Below, in pieces: positions 26,599 through 35,638 of a stretch of DNA of 64,000 nucleotides. A model generated the notes under the pieces. The model worked only from the letters and a program-made list of their open reading frames with translations, was not told the origin of the DNA and did no database searches. Made by a program: the position numbers and the translations under genes. Source of the stretch: [Muricauda] lutisoli (nom. illeg.) (lineage in GTDB: Bacteria; Bacteroidota; Bacteroidia; Flavobacteriales; Flavobacteriaceae); NCBI RefSeq assembly GCF_017313105.1, contig NZ_JAFLND010000003.1, positions 1-64,000 on the forward strand, in the 5' to 3' direction. Numbering within the stretch: the first letter of the stretch is position 1; each line of letters starts with the position of its first letter.

Positions 26599-26619
26599 TT
26601 GTTGAGCGTTTTATAAAGG

Positions 26620-29600
26620 TTATACCGAAACAGGCTCCATCCTTTCTTGCTTGCGCCCTTGTTTTTCCAATTTTCTTTTTCGAATCCTTAGTTTTAATTT
26701 ATACACCAAACTAAACAGTATGGGAACAACCACCAATGTTAAGAAGGTGGCCACCAACAATCCATAGATAACTGTCCAAGCCAAAGGTCCCCAGAAAATT
26801 ACGTTGTCCCCACCAAAATAGATATTCGGATCAAAGTCGCTCATCAATGTAAAAAAGTTGATGTTGAACCCTGTGGCCAATGGAATCAGACCTAGGATGG
26901 TGGTTATTGCCGTAAGCAATACGGGACGTAATCTCGCTTTCCCACCTTTTACAACAGCCTCCATAAAGTCATCCGGCTCCAACAATTCGTCCTCCTCCAG
27001 ATCTAATTTCACTTTTCTTCGGTCAATCAACAGTTGTGTGTAGTCCAAAAGTACCACACCATTGTTCACCACAATTCCCGCCAAGGAAATAATCCCCATC
27101 ATGGTCATCATGATCACAAAGGCACTACCTGTTGCAACAATTCCACCGAAAACACCTATCAAACTCAAGAAAATGGCAAGCATGATTATCCCTGGTTTAC
27201 TGATGGAGTTGAATTGGAATATCAGTATAAAAAAGATAAGGCCGAGTCCTGTGAAAAAGGCGCCCATTAAAAAGGCCATTTGCTTGTTCTGCTCCTCGAT
27301 TTGTCCAGTGTAATCAATTTTGATGTTGTCCGGAAGATTTTCAAAATCATTCATCTCTTCCTGAATCTTACCTACAATGGCACCGGCATCCGTATAGCCT
27401 GAAGCCAATGCAGAGTACACCGTAACCACTCGTTTTACATCGCGGTGCTTTATGGCGCTGAATCCTGTGCTGCTTGTTTGTTTGGTCACAGCGGAAATTG
27501 GAACCTCCTTGATTTGGCCACTGGAAGGATCTCTAAAAGTTATGCGTTGGTTGAACAAAGCGCTTTTGTTGTATCGGTCTTCTTCATTAAACCTCACATA
27601 AATGTCGTAATCTTCACCGCCTTCTTTGTAAATACCTGCTTTGGAGCCAAAAATGGAACTTCGCAATTGTTGACCTACTTGACCTGTGGCTATACCAAGC
27701 TCACCGGCCTTTTTACGATCTACGTCGACCAGTAGGGAGGGTTTTGATTTGTTGACATCTATTTTAAGTTCATCGATTCCTGGAATGTTACGCGAATTAA
27801 TAAAGTTTCGCATTCGTTCAGCAGTGGCGATCAACTCTGTATAATCTTCCCCTTCCAATTCTATGTTGATGGGATATCCTACAGGAGGGCCAACGGCATC
27901 CTTCTCCACGGAAATGGCAACGCCTGGATAAACATCTTTCAGGGCTTCTTGGACCTTTCTCAGCAATTCCTGACTGTCCGCACCCTCACGATATTTAAAC
28001 TCACGGAGTGTAGCCGTAATTTTACCCCTGTTCGGCATTTCGGCACTTGAACCACCGTCCGTTTGTGGATTACCGGCACCTTCTCCAACTTGGGATACGG
28101 CACTCTCCGTCATAAAATTGTAATCCCCGTGCATGTAGGCCTCGGAATTGATAATGTCGTAGACTCTTCCCTCAATATCCTTGGTGATCTTATTGGTCTT
28201 TTCAATATCGGTGCCTTCCGGGTATTCGATATATACAATGATCTGGTTGGGCTTGTTGTCCGGGAAGAACTCCACTTTGGTTCTCTGGCTTCCTACCGAG
28301 GCGCCGAACCCAACAAAGGCAATCAATAATAAAATAAAAGTGGTGATCGCAATAAAAATGGGTTTTCGTCCAGCCAAGGCATATCGCAAAGTTTTCTCGT
28401 AAAAGCTCTCCCATCGGGGCAATATGCTGTTTTGAAAAATACTGGCCCAGTTTCTCAGGAACAGGCGATAAATCCATAGTAAGATGGCGGTTACCACCAT
28501 TACACTTCCCAAGGCCCTATAATCGCCACCAAAAATGATGATGAGAATACCTATTGCCGAGATAATGGAAGTGATGCGAATGATTTGTTTTAAAGGCATT
28601 TCCTTGTCTTCGGTGGTCATATATCGCGATACCAGAACCGAGTTGAAGAAGATGGCCACAAAAAGCGAGGAGCCCAAAACCACGGAAAGTGTTATGGGGA
28701 AATACTTCATAAACTGCCCCATAATACCCGGCCAAAGACCTAGCGGCACAAATGCTGCAACAGTGGTCAATGTAGATATGATAATAGGGAATGCGATTTC
28801 TCCAATACCTTTTTTGGCCGCTTCGATTCGTGGCATGTTTTCCTCGTCCATGAGTCTGTAAATGTTCTCCACAACCACAATACCGTTATCCACCAACATA
28901 CCCAATCCCATGATCAGTCCAAAAAGAATCATGGTGTTCATGGTGTATCCCATGGCATTCAATATCATGAGGGACATAAACATGGACATGGGGATGGCAA
29001 AACCAACGAACAAGGCATTTTTAAACCCTAAAAAGAACATCAATACCGTTACCACCAATATGATTCCGAAGATGATGTTGTTCACCAAATCATCCACTTG
29101 ACCAATGGTTTTGGAAGATTGATCATTGGCAATGGTAACCTTAAGGTCTTGTGGAAATTCATTTTCAATGGCATCGTCAACGATCACTTTGATTTGATCT
29201 ACGGCAGCCACCATGTTTTTACCGGAACGTTTCTTCACATCCAGCATTACCACAGGTTCCCCGAACTCTCTGGCGTAGGTTGTTTTGTCCTCTTCCTTAA
29301 AAGTGACCTTGGCCAAATCTTTAAGGTAAATAGGATTTCCATTTTCCGATTTTACCACAAAATTTTCAAGCTCTTGAGGCTCATCTATTTCCCCAACAAT
29401 TCTGATGGTTCTTCGTTGCCCACTGGCAACAAGGTTTCCGGCTGAAGTTGTCAAGTTTTCGTTGCTGATACTACTTATGATATCATTAAAACTGACTTTG
29501 GCGGCCATCATTTTGTATATATCCACGGCAACTTCAACTTCTTTTTCTTGGGCTCCACGTATATCTACTTGTTTGATTTCTGAAAGACCCTCTATTTCGT

Positions 29601-30132
29601 CTTCGAGGTATTCACCATATTCTTTCAGTTTCTCAATAGGATAATCCCCGGAAATATTAATGTTGAGTATGGGCATTTCCTCCGACAGGCTCAAGTCGAA
29701 AACATTGGGCTCTACTTTGGCATCGTTAAAGGTGGGCCAGTCTTCACCTGCTGTTTTGGAATCTACCTCGTCCTTTACTTTTTGCAAAGCGGCTTCCACC
29801 GAAATGTTTTCATCGAACTCCACAATGATCATGGAATAATCTTCTTGGGAGTTGGAAGTAATCTCTACCAGGTTGCTCACGGTTTTGAGTTCATCTTCCA
29901 AGGGGTCGGTGATCAGTTTTTCGATATCCTCGGCTGTATTTCCCGGATAGATGGAACTGATGTATATCTTGGTTTCTTTTACCTCTGGAAAGCTTTCCCT
30001 GGGCATGCTAAAGTAGGCCATGCCACCAAGAATCAGGATAACCAAAATCAGCACGTACATGGTGGTCTGGTTATCGATGGCCCAGGAGGACAACCGAAAC
30101 TCCTTATCTACACTTTTCTTTTGTTTGCTCAT
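26620..30132 (-). CDS. RND multidrug efflux pump, inner-membrane permease
   Basis: A 1170-residue resistance-nodulation-division transporter with the usual duplicated layout: TM1, a large periplasmic loop, TM2-6, and the repeat. TM4 carries GMLVDNGIVVVENI, where AcrB has two adjacent aspartates of the proton relay; here the second is Asn, a variant common in Bacteroidota pumps. The second half has the matching VVNNGVVLLDY. It is longer than AcrB (about 1050) through an enlarged central segment between TM6 and TM7 and a basic C-terminal tail (about 35 residues). It is last gene of the operon TetR-TolC-adaptor-pump; a bidirectional terminator follows. Substrates are probably amphiphilic drugs or bile-like compounds, not metals. 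Confidence 0.94.
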   Translation of the reverse strand: MSKQKKSVDKEFRLSSWAIDNQTTMYVLILVILILGGMAYFSMPRESFPEVKETKIYISSIYPGNTAEDIEKLITDPLEDELKTVSNLVEITSNSQEDYSMIIVEFDENISVEAALQKVKDEVDSKTAGEDWPTFNDAKVEPNVFDLSLSEEMPILNINISGDYPIEKLKEYGEYLEDEIEGLSEIKQVDIRGAQEKEVEVAVDIYKMMAAKVSFNDIISSISNENLTTSAGNLVASGQRRTIRIVGEIDEPQELENFVVKSENGNPIYLKDLAKVTFKEEDKTTYAREFGEPVVMLDVKKRSGKNMVAAVDQIKVIVDDAIENEFPQDLKVTIANDQSSKTIGQVDDLVNNIIFGIILVVTVLMFFLGFKNALFVGFAIPMSMFMSLMILNAMGYTMNTMILFGLIMGLGMLVDNGIVVVENIYRLMDEENMPRIEAAKKGIGEIAFPIIISTLTTVAAFVPLGLWPGIMGQFMKYFPITLSVVLGSSLFVAIFFNSVLVSRYMTTEDKEMPLKQIIRITSIISAIGILIIIFGGDYRALGSVMVVTAILLWIYRLFLRNWASIFQNSILPRWESFYEKTLRYALAGRKPIFIAITTFILLLIAFVGFGASVGSQRTKVEFFPDNKPNQIIVYIEYPEGTDIEKTNKITKDIEGRVYDIINSEAYMHGDYNFMTESAVSQVGEGAGNPQTDGGSSAEMPNRGKITATLREFKYREGADSQELLRKVQEALKDVYPGVAISVEKDAVGPPVGYPINIELEGEDYTELIATAERMRNFINSRNIPGIDELKIDVNKSKPSLLVDVDRKKAGELGIATGQVGQQLRSSIFGSKAGIYKEGGEDYDIYVRFNEEDRYNKSALFNQRITFRDPSSGQIKEVPISAVTKQTSSTGFSAIKHRDVKRVVTVYSALASGYTDAGAIVGKIQEEMNDFENLPDNIKIDYTGQIEEQNKQMAFLMGAFFTGLGLIFFILIFQFNSISKPGIIMLAIFLSLIGVFGGIVATGSAFVIMMTMMGIISLAGIVVNNGVVLLDYTQLLIDRRKVKLDLEEDELLEPDDFMEAVVKGGKARLRPVLLTAITTILGLIPLATGFNINFFTLMSDFDPNIYFGGDNVIFWGPLAWTVIYGLLVATFLTLVVVPILFSLVYKLKLRIRKRKLEKQGRKQERMEPVSV

Positions 30133-30155
30133 AATTTGTTCTTGCTTTGGCTGTC

Positions 30156-31328
30156 CTAGCTATTTTTTATATTGACTTTTTGTCCTTCTTTTACGCTTCT
30201 GGCACCTTCATCTATAATGGCATCCCCTTCGTTAATACCGGAAAGCACTTCTACATAGTCTCCTTGGGTTTTTCCAGTTTTTATGACCACTTTTTTGGCC
30301 ACTGGGTCATTTTGAACAGAATCTGCTTCGACAAGGAAAACGTACTGTTCACCCTCTGCGTTTTCGGATAGAATACTTTGAGGGATAAGAATGGCATTGT
30401 CACTGGTATAATCGTTGATCATGACCCTTGCCGTAAGATTGGGCTTTATTTTACCTTCGTGGCTGGGAACGGGAATCTCTGCGGTAAAAGATCGGTTGCT
30501 TGGATTAATAAAATTACCGGTCTGTCTGATCTTGGTAGAGACACTATCACCTAGCACTGGAAAATAAACTTTTACGTCTTTTCCAGGAGTTACATTGGGC
30601 AAGTGACTCTCGGGCACTTCCACTTCAATATACATGTTGGAAAGGTTTACGATCCGGAATACTTCTGCACCCGGACCAGGGCTTACAACAGTACCCTCAT
30701 CTTTGATCACATCATCTATAATTCCGGCAAATGGGGCTCGAATACTGCTTTTTCCTACTTGACTTTCCATTTGTTTTACGGCACTTTGCTGTGCTTCGTA
30801 ATTGGTTTTGGCCTGTAGGTACTGTATTTCCGAACCGATATTTTGTTCCCAAAGTCTTTTTTGACGCTCAAAAGTGGTCTTGCTCAATTCTGCTTGTGTT
30901 CTAAGCTGTGCCAATTGACTGGATAGCCCGCCATCATCAATGGTGGCCAATAATTGTCCTTTGGATACTTTTTGTCCCTCTTTTACATATACCCTATTAA
31001 GGGTTCCTGACATTTCAGGATAAATCAGCACATTCTGTTTGGTCATCACATCTCCTTGAAGTTCTAAGTAGTGGTCAAACTTTTGTGGATGAACCTCTAT
31101 GGTGGTCACTAGGGGAAGCTTGGCCCTATCGTCTAAAAGGGCAATGGCGGAATCCAAGGATTTTAACTGCATTTCCAGAGCTTTCTTTTCGGAGGAAATC
31201 TCTGCGTGCTTGGCACGAATGGCCTCAACATCCTTGCTGGCCATTACTTTTTCCACAGATTTGCCGCTATTGTCCCCACATGATGCCAGAACCGCCGCTG
31301 TTAGTGTTATATATATTGCTTTTCTCAT
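30156..31328 (-). CDS. RND efflux periplasmic adaptor (membrane fusion protein)
   Basis: A 390-residue lipoprotein: the signal peptide ends in VLASC (Cys17). Next come a short coiled coil (about 33-65), a barrel-sandwich (lipoyl-like) domain around GTLNRVYVKEGQKVSKGQLLATID, an alpha-helical hairpin (about 130-190), and a beta-barrel domain with EVPESHLPNVTPGKDVKVYF. It links the inner-membrane pump to the TolC channel encoded on either side. The extra N-terminal coiled coil before the hairpin is unusual for AcrA but frequent in Bacteroidota. Confidence 0.94.
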   Translation of the reverse strand: MRKAIYITLTAAVLASCGDNSGKSVEKVMASKDVEAIRAKHAEISSEKKALEMQLKSLDSAIALLDDRAKLPLVTTIEVHPQKFDHYLELQGDVMTKQNVLIYPEMSGTLNRVYVKEGQKVSKGQLLATIDDGGLSSQLAQLRTQAELSKTTFERQKRLWEQNIGSEIQYLQAKTNYEAQQSAVKQMESQVGKSSIRAPFAGIIDDVIKDEGTVVSPGPGAEVFRIVNLSNMYIEVEVPESHLPNVTPGKDVKVYFPVLGDSVSTKIRQTGNFINPSNRSFTAEIPVPSHEGKIKPNLTARVMINDYTSDNAILIPQSILSENAEGEQYVFLVEADSVQNDPVAKKVVIKTGKTQGDYVEVLSGINEGDAIIDEGARSVKEGQKVNIKNS

Positions 31329-31349
31329 GATGGAATGGTTTTCTCTTGT

Positions 31350-32681
31350 TTATTGATTTAAAATGTTTTCCAGCTCGGTCTTTTTGTTGATGACATCGAC
31401 CATGGATTGTAAATACTCTTGTTGACTGTTATATAATTGGGTCTGGGCCTGCCTCAGCTCAAAACTTGTTGCCAAACCTTCGGAATATTTAATTTGATTT
31501 TTCTTTTCGATGCGCTCCGCAAGTTCCAAATTGTCCTTGGAGGTACCATACTGTTCTATGGCCAGGATATAATCACTTTTGGCACTTTCCAATTGAAGGC
31601 GGATCTGCGCCTGTGCTTCTGTAAATTGCGTTTTCGCTTTTTCCAAAGCAATCTTGGCCCGTTGGGTACTTGCACTTCTTTTTAAGGAACTAAAAATCGG
31701 AATATTAAGGTCTACCCCTAAAATGGAGGAGCCAAACCATTGTTGGCCGCTATTTAAAAAGTTGAAATTGTCGCTGAAGGAGTTTCCTCCATAATTCACG
31801 AAGGCATTCAATGTGGGCAAAGCATAGCTTTTGGCCAATTTTAACTCCAATGCCCTTTGTTGGTTAAGGTTAGCGGCCATTTTGTAGTCCACATTGTTTT
31901 CTATGTTGAATTCGGAATCAATCAATCCCAAATCGATTTTACTTTGGGTAAGGTCGTCCAAGTTTTCCGTAAGCACGGTTGGGCTTTCAATGGGAAGCCC
32001 TAGAACAAGGTTCAACATTTGTAAGGTGATTTCCTCCATGCGACGGGCATTTTTAAGTTGGTTGTCCACCGTGGATAGGGTTATCTGCAATTGGTCCACA
32101 CTTTCTTCGTCACCTAGTCCGTTTTCGTAAATGCGTTTGGTTTCATAAAGATTTTCTTCAAGTGTAGCCTTGTTCCTCTCCGAGATCAATACGCTCTCCT
32201 GGGCCAGTAGTACGTTGCCATAAGCCTCTACAACGGATTTTCGAACATCCAGTTCGGTTTTTTCCTTGTTGTTTTGACTATATTCCAAAAAGGTTTTGGT
32301 TGCTTGCACTCCAACAATGTAGGAGCCATCAAAAATTTGTTGCGTCAATGTCGCTGTTGCCGACATGGATTGTGCTTGTCCAAAAACAACTTCTTGGTAT
32401 GTTCCAGGTTCCCCACCAAAAAATTCCGCAGGTATCTGGGCAACGGGTTGCTTTAATTGATTTTGATAACTCACTGCCCCGGAAATTTGAGGTAGTCCAT
32501 CTGCAATGGTCTCCCATTTTTGTTTTTGTGCATCCACAATGTCCCTAGAGGCATTGATAGCGCTGTAATTGTGTTCCAATGCATAGGATATCGCCTGGTC
32601 CAAGCTAAAGCTGGGTATGGTATCTTGAGCAGATGCTATCCAGGGAAGTATGAGTAGTAGACTGATTAACGTTTTTCGCAT
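31350..32681 (-). CDS. TolC family outer-membrane efflux channel
   Basis: A 443-residue protein with a signal peptide ending IASAQ (about residue 19). It has two outer-membrane-efflux-protein repeats of long amphipathic helices (for example LVLLAQESVLISERNKATLEE-like and AQAQIRLQLESAKSDYILAIE) and the first-repeat start SLDQAISYALEHNYSA. It is the channel of the adjacent RND system. Its start codon directly follows the TetR stop. Confidence 0.94.
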   Translation of the reverse strand: MRKTLISLLLILPWIASAQDTIPSFSLDQAISYALEHNYSAINASRDIVDAQKQKWETIADGLPQISGAVSYQNQLKQPVAQIPAEFFGGEPGTYQEVVFGQAQSMSATATLTQQIFDGSYIVGVQATKTFLEYSQNNKEKTELDVRKSVVEAYGNVLLAQESVLISERNKATLEENLYETKRIYENGLGDEESVDQLQITLSTVDNQLKNARRMEEITLQMLNLVLGLPIESPTVLTENLDDLTQSKIDLGLIDSEFNIENNVDYKMAANLNQQRALELKLAKSYALPTLNAFVNYGGNSFSDNFNFLNSGQQWFGSSILGVDLNIPIFSSLKRSASTQRAKIALEKAKTQFTEAQAQIRLQLESAKSDYILAIEQYGTSKDNLELAERIEKKNQIKYSEGLATSFELRQAQTQLYNSQQEYLQSMVDVINKKTELENILNQ

Positions 32682-33287
32682 TTATTCTTGATTTGAATTG
32701 ATGATTGAGTTGAGTATTTTTCTTCCTTTTGGTGTAACAATGCCTCTTAGGTGATATTCCAAATAGTTGTCCAACAATTGGGGTTGACTAAAAATATCGG
32801 TGGGGAAAAGTTTGTTGTTTTTAATGGCCATAACCCCGGTAAAATAAATTCGGGATACAAATTCAACATTGAGATTGTCCCTGTATATCTCCATTTCCAT
32901 GCCCCGTTTTACATTTTCCGAGACACATTTATTGGTGCACTCAAACTGTATTTCCATGAGGGACTTGAATATTTTGGGGTAATATTTTTGTAGTTGGTAC
33001 AATGGTGAGGATTTTTCATCTTTCATATGGACCATGACGAATTTTTTGATCTCGTAGAGCTCTTCAATAGGGTTCTTTTCCAACGAAATGATATCGTTGA
33101 TACCGCATGTGATAAATTCGGACATGGTCATGGTTGTTTGTTCGACCAAATCACTTTTGTTTTTGAAATAGGTGTAAATCGTTTTTTTGGATATCCCCAT
33201 TTCATTGGCAAGATCGTCCATGGTAACGCTCTTGAACCCTAGGTTCAAAAACATTTCAGATGCTTTTTGTATAATACTTTCCTTCAT
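32682..33287 (-). CDS. TetR/AcrR family transcriptional repressor
   Basis: A 201-residue regulator. The N-terminal helix-turn-helix is in residues 8-52 (FKSVTMDDLANEMGISKKTIYTYFKNK); the remainder is an all-helical ligand-binding domain. It is first gene of the efflux operon, with zero spacing to the TolC gene, so it controls its own expression and that of the pump. A 12-bp palindrome overlapping the promoter 21-54 bp upstream is its likely operator. The inducer is unknown. Confidence 0.95.
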   Translation of the reverse strand: MKESIIQKASEMFLNLGFKSVTMDDLANEMGISKKTIYTYFKNKSDLVEQTTMTMSEFITCGINDIISLEKNPIEELYEIKKFVMVHMKDEKSSPLYQLQKYYPKIFKSLMEIQFECTNKCVSENVKRGMEMEIYRDNLNVEFVSRIYFTGVMAIKNNKLFPTDIFSQPQLLDNYLEYHLRGIVTPKGRKILNSIINSNQE

Positions 33288-33297
33288 AATGAGGGGT

Positions 33298-33327
33298 CAA
33301 ATGTATACATGGAAACTTTAAAAACAA
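33298..33327 (-). promoter_or_regulatory. Promoter of the TetR-RND operon
   Basis: TTG (33325-33327) and TACATTTG (33298-33305) on the minus strand, with 19 nt between: a full match to the Bacteroidota consensus (TTG, N17-19, TAnnTTTG). The left arm of the palindrome lies between the two boxes. Confidence 0.8.
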
Positions 33328-33341
33328 AAAAAGTTTCCATG
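33308..33341. promoter_or_regulatory. TetR operator candidate: 12-bp inverted repeat
   Basis: CATGGAAACTTT (33308-33319), a 10-nt A-rich spacer, then AAAGTTTCCATG (33330-33341); a perfect palindrome. Flanks ATGTA and TACAT extend the symmetry. It covers the -33 box and the spacer of the operon promoter, so a bound repressor would exclude RNA polymerase. Confidence 0.75.
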
Positions 33342-33377
33342 GTTTTACATTTTTTTAACGAAGGATTGATTTTTTGT

Positions 33378-33527
33378 TTAAATGGATCTCTTTCCATTTA
33401 CCAACACAGGGCTAAGTTGGGGATCCTTGTTCTCGGTGTCGGCATCAATTTTGCCCAATCGCCAAAAAAAAGGACTGAATTGTGGTACGTATTTCTTTTT
33501 ACGGCTATTCTTCTTTTGCTTTATCAT
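33378..33527 (-). CDS. Possible small basic protein after the sigma-factor operon
   Basis: A 49-residue frame with ATG at 33527 that overlaps the end of the membrane protein gene (33505) by 23 bp. The product is basic at its N-terminus (MIKQKKNSRKKKY) and soluble. The frame is open, has sensible composition and lies where a third operon gene would be. Against it: no recognised homologue, and such short frames arise by chance. Treat as uncertain. Confidence 0.3.
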   Translation of the reverse strand: MIKQKKNSRKKKYVPQFSPFFWRLGKIDADTENKDPQLSPVLVNGKRSI

Positions 33528-33942
33528 GATTCTCGTTTTTGATTTTTTCAACATATGCTTTAAAGGCTTCTTCGCCCTCCTCTTTCCAAAATTGGTCATA
33601 GTGTTTCCACTCATCAAAATCCCTTCTCCAGGGCATACACTTGTTGGACGATCTGGTTTTCTTTTTGTGACTTGGACCGCCCTTGCTTTTTCCACCGCCA
33701 CCTCCTCCAAAGCCGAATAATAGTTTAGCAAGGATTAAAATTCCAAGTGCCTGCCAATAGGTAACCGTTCCCACACCAAAAAGATCGGGCATGAGCCAGT
33801 TCCAAAGTCTCATCAACAAGTAGTTGGCCAACAGGAATATCAGTAAGCCCAGTATGACCATGGCTATAACTTTGACCACTTTTTTTACGGTATTCTCCAC
33901 CTTCTTTTCTACAGCTTTCTCAAATTCTTTTTTATGTTCCAT
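33505..33942 (-). CDS. Gly-rich small membrane protein paired with an ECF sigma factor
   Basis: A 145-residue protein. An amphipathic charged N-terminal helix (about 1-22) leads into a TM segment (about 23-46), a loop, and a second TM (about 60-75), then a Gly run (FGFGGGGGGKSKGG), a basic region and an acidic helical C-terminus (FKAYVEKIKNENHDKAKEE). I do not recognise the family. It overlaps the ECF sigma gene by 11 bp. The position is that of an anti-sigma factor, but it has no zinc finger or known anti-sigma fold. It could be a new anti-sigma type or only a membrane stress protein. Confidence 0.7.
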   Translation of the reverse strand: MEHKKEFEKAVEKKVENTVKKVVKVIAMVILGLLIFLLANYLLMRLWNWLMPDLFGVGTVTYWQALGILILAKLLFGFGGGGGGKSKGGPSHKKKTRSSNKCMPWRRDFDEWKHYDQFWKEEGEEAFKAYVEKIKNENHDKAKEE

Positions 33943-34480
33943 AACTCGATTCTTTTATATTCTCCAATGTTTTTGATAATTCCGACATGGCCCTGTGCCT
34001 TCTGGACATTAAAGTGCCTTCCGGTATTCCTGTTCTTTCTGCTATTTGTTTGTAATTGTATCCTTCAAAATCTATGGCGATCACAATATCCCTGTGGGCA
34101 GGTTTTAGCTCTTCAACGGCATTTTTAACGGCTTGCTCCATTTCTGGGGAATAACGGTTGTCCGCATCGTCATAAAACAATTCCACAAATTCCCGCCATT
34201 GTTGATCAATATCTTCGTCGGGTAACTTTCTTTCTTTTTTGCCCCGCATAATGTCTATAATCCTGTTTCGAATGGCATTGTACACAAAACCGCCCACATT
34301 GGTTATGGGCAGGGCATCATCCGATCGAGAAAACATCCGTAAGGCAACATCCTGTACAATGTCCTCGGCATCGCGCTCCGATGTGTCCCTGATCTTGGAC
34401 TTCACGTAGGAACGCAGCGATCCGTACTCCTCATTAAAGAAGTTGGCCAGGTTGTTTCGGTTATCGGTTTTGCTTGCCAT
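33932..34480 (-). CDS. ECF-type RNA polymerase sigma factor
   Basis: A 182-residue sigma-70 family factor with region 2 (about 20-85, RDAEDIVQDVALRMF) and region 4 helix-turn-helix (about 120-170, FEGYNYKQIAERTGIPEGTLMSRRHRAMSEL). It lacks domains 1 and 3, so is extracytoplasmic-function type. It is translationally coupled to the membrane protein downstream (11-bp overlap). A CGTCTC box at 34511-34516 (minus strand) resembles an ECF -10 and would fit autoregulation; I could not place a sure -35. Confidence 0.93.
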   Translation of the reverse strand: MASKTDNRNNLANFFNEEYGSLRSYVKSKIRDTSERDAEDIVQDVALRMFSRSDDALPITNVGGFVYNAIRNRIIDIMRGKKERKLPDEDIDQQWREFVELFYDDADNRYSPEMEQAVKNAVEELKPAHRDIVIAIDFEGYNYKQIAERTGIPEGTLMSRRHRAMSELSKTLENIKESSYGT

Positions 34481-34641
34481 TCAGTTGGATCAGGTTGCAT
34501 TTCACTTATAGAGACGAAGAAAATTTATTCCATTGCAGTTTTCATGATTTTTTTTTCAAAACGGTGGCCATTTTTCAAATTTGGAAACTACGAATCCATG
34601 TTTTAAGCTGTTGTCTTCATCCCAAATTCAATATTTGAATG

Positions 34642-34649
34642 TATTTTTG
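34642..34649 (+). promoter_or_regulatory. Candidate -10 for the polyprenyl synthase, 5 nt from the ATG
   Basis: TATTTTTG, exactly matching TAnnTTTG, ends 5 nt before the start codon, so the transcript would begin at or next to the ATG (leaderless). No TTG at -33. Confidence 0.4.
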
Positions 34650-34654
34650 GCCCC

Positions 34655-35638
34655 ATGTCAGATATCGATATCATTAGTCAGTATAGAGAGCAGTTTGTTA
34701 CGGACCTTAAGGCAAGGACTCAGTTGGGGGAGCCTAGGAATTTGTACGAGCCTGTACAATATATTTTGGGATTGGGAGGCAAAAGAATGCGGCCCATACT
34801 TACTTTAATGACGGCTGAGGCCTTTGGCAGAAAAGCCAAAGATGCGCTGGATGCCGCATTGGCAGTGGAAATGTTCCATAATTTTTCCTTGGTACACGAT
34901 GATATTATGGACGATGCACCATTACGAAGGGGAAAAACTACGGTGCATGAAAAATGGGATGTGAACACGGGAATCCTTTCGGGCGATGCCATGTTGATTT
35001 TGTCCTATCAATTTTTTGAAAGCTATCCGGCAGAAACATATTTTAAACTGACCAAGTTGTTCAGTAAAACGGCCCTTGAGGTATGCGAAGGCCAACAATA
35101 TGATGTGGATTTTGAGACCCGTGACGATGTAACAATCCCTGAGTATTTGAAAATGATCGAATATAAAACTTCGGTTCTGGTCGCTGCTGCGATGAAGATG
35201 GGTGCCATTGTGGCCAATGCATCCGAGAAGGACGCAGACGCCATTTATGAGTTTGGTCGTAATCTAGGTATTGCATTCCAATTGCAGGACGATTACTTGG
35301 ATGCTTTTGGCGACCCCAAAACTTTTGGTAAACAGGTCGGGGGTGATATTATAGAAAACAAAAAGACCTATTTGTATTTAAAATCCTTGGAAAAAGCCTC
35401 TAAGGACGATCAAGATGGTTTGTTGCACCTATACTCCATTAAACCGGAAGATTCCACCGCGAAAGTAGCCGCGGTAACAACTATTTTTAAGGAAAGTGGG
35501 GCCGTGGAAGAAACCAAAAAGGCCATAAAAAGTTTTACTCAAAAGGCGTTTGATGCTTTAGCGGAAACCGAACTTCCAGATAAAAACAAGGCATTGCTAA
35601 AGCAATTTGGCGAAAGTTTGATGGAGCGGACCACTTAA
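34655..35638 (+). CDS. Trans-polyprenyl diphosphate synthase
   Basis: A 327-residue all-helical prenyltransferase that lengthens allylic diphosphates with isopentenyl diphosphate. The two Asp-rich motifs are D82-D-I-M-D86 (first, in VHDDIMDDAPLRRGK) and D212-D-Y-L-D216 (second, QDDYLDAFGDPK). The product chain length is set by residues before the first motif (NFSLVHDD); C15-C20 for carotenoids is suggested by the convergent lycopene cyclase, but a longer quinone chain cannot be excluded. The last 4 bp overlap the cyclase stop. Confidence 0.93.
   Translation: MSDIDIISQYREQFVTDLKARTQLGEPRNLYEPVQYILGLGGKRMRPILTLMTAEAFGRKAKDALDAALAVEMFHNFSLVHDDIMDDAPLRRGKTTVHEKWDVNTGILSGDAMLILSYQFFESYPAETYFKLTKLFSKTALEVCEGQQYDVDFETRDDVTIPEYLKMIEYKTSVLVAAAMKMGAIVANASEKDADAIYEFGRNLGIAFQLQDDYLDAFGDPKTFGKQVGGDIIENKKTYLYLKSLEKASKDDQDGLLHLYSIKPEDSTAKVAAVTTIFKESGAVEETKKAIKSFTQKAFDALAETELPDKNKALLKQFGESLMERTT

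Noticed and set aside
33382-33720. Plus-strand frame of 112 residues opposite the sigma-factor operon
   Set aside because: Composition is that of an antisense shadow; the minus-strand genes have clear domains.
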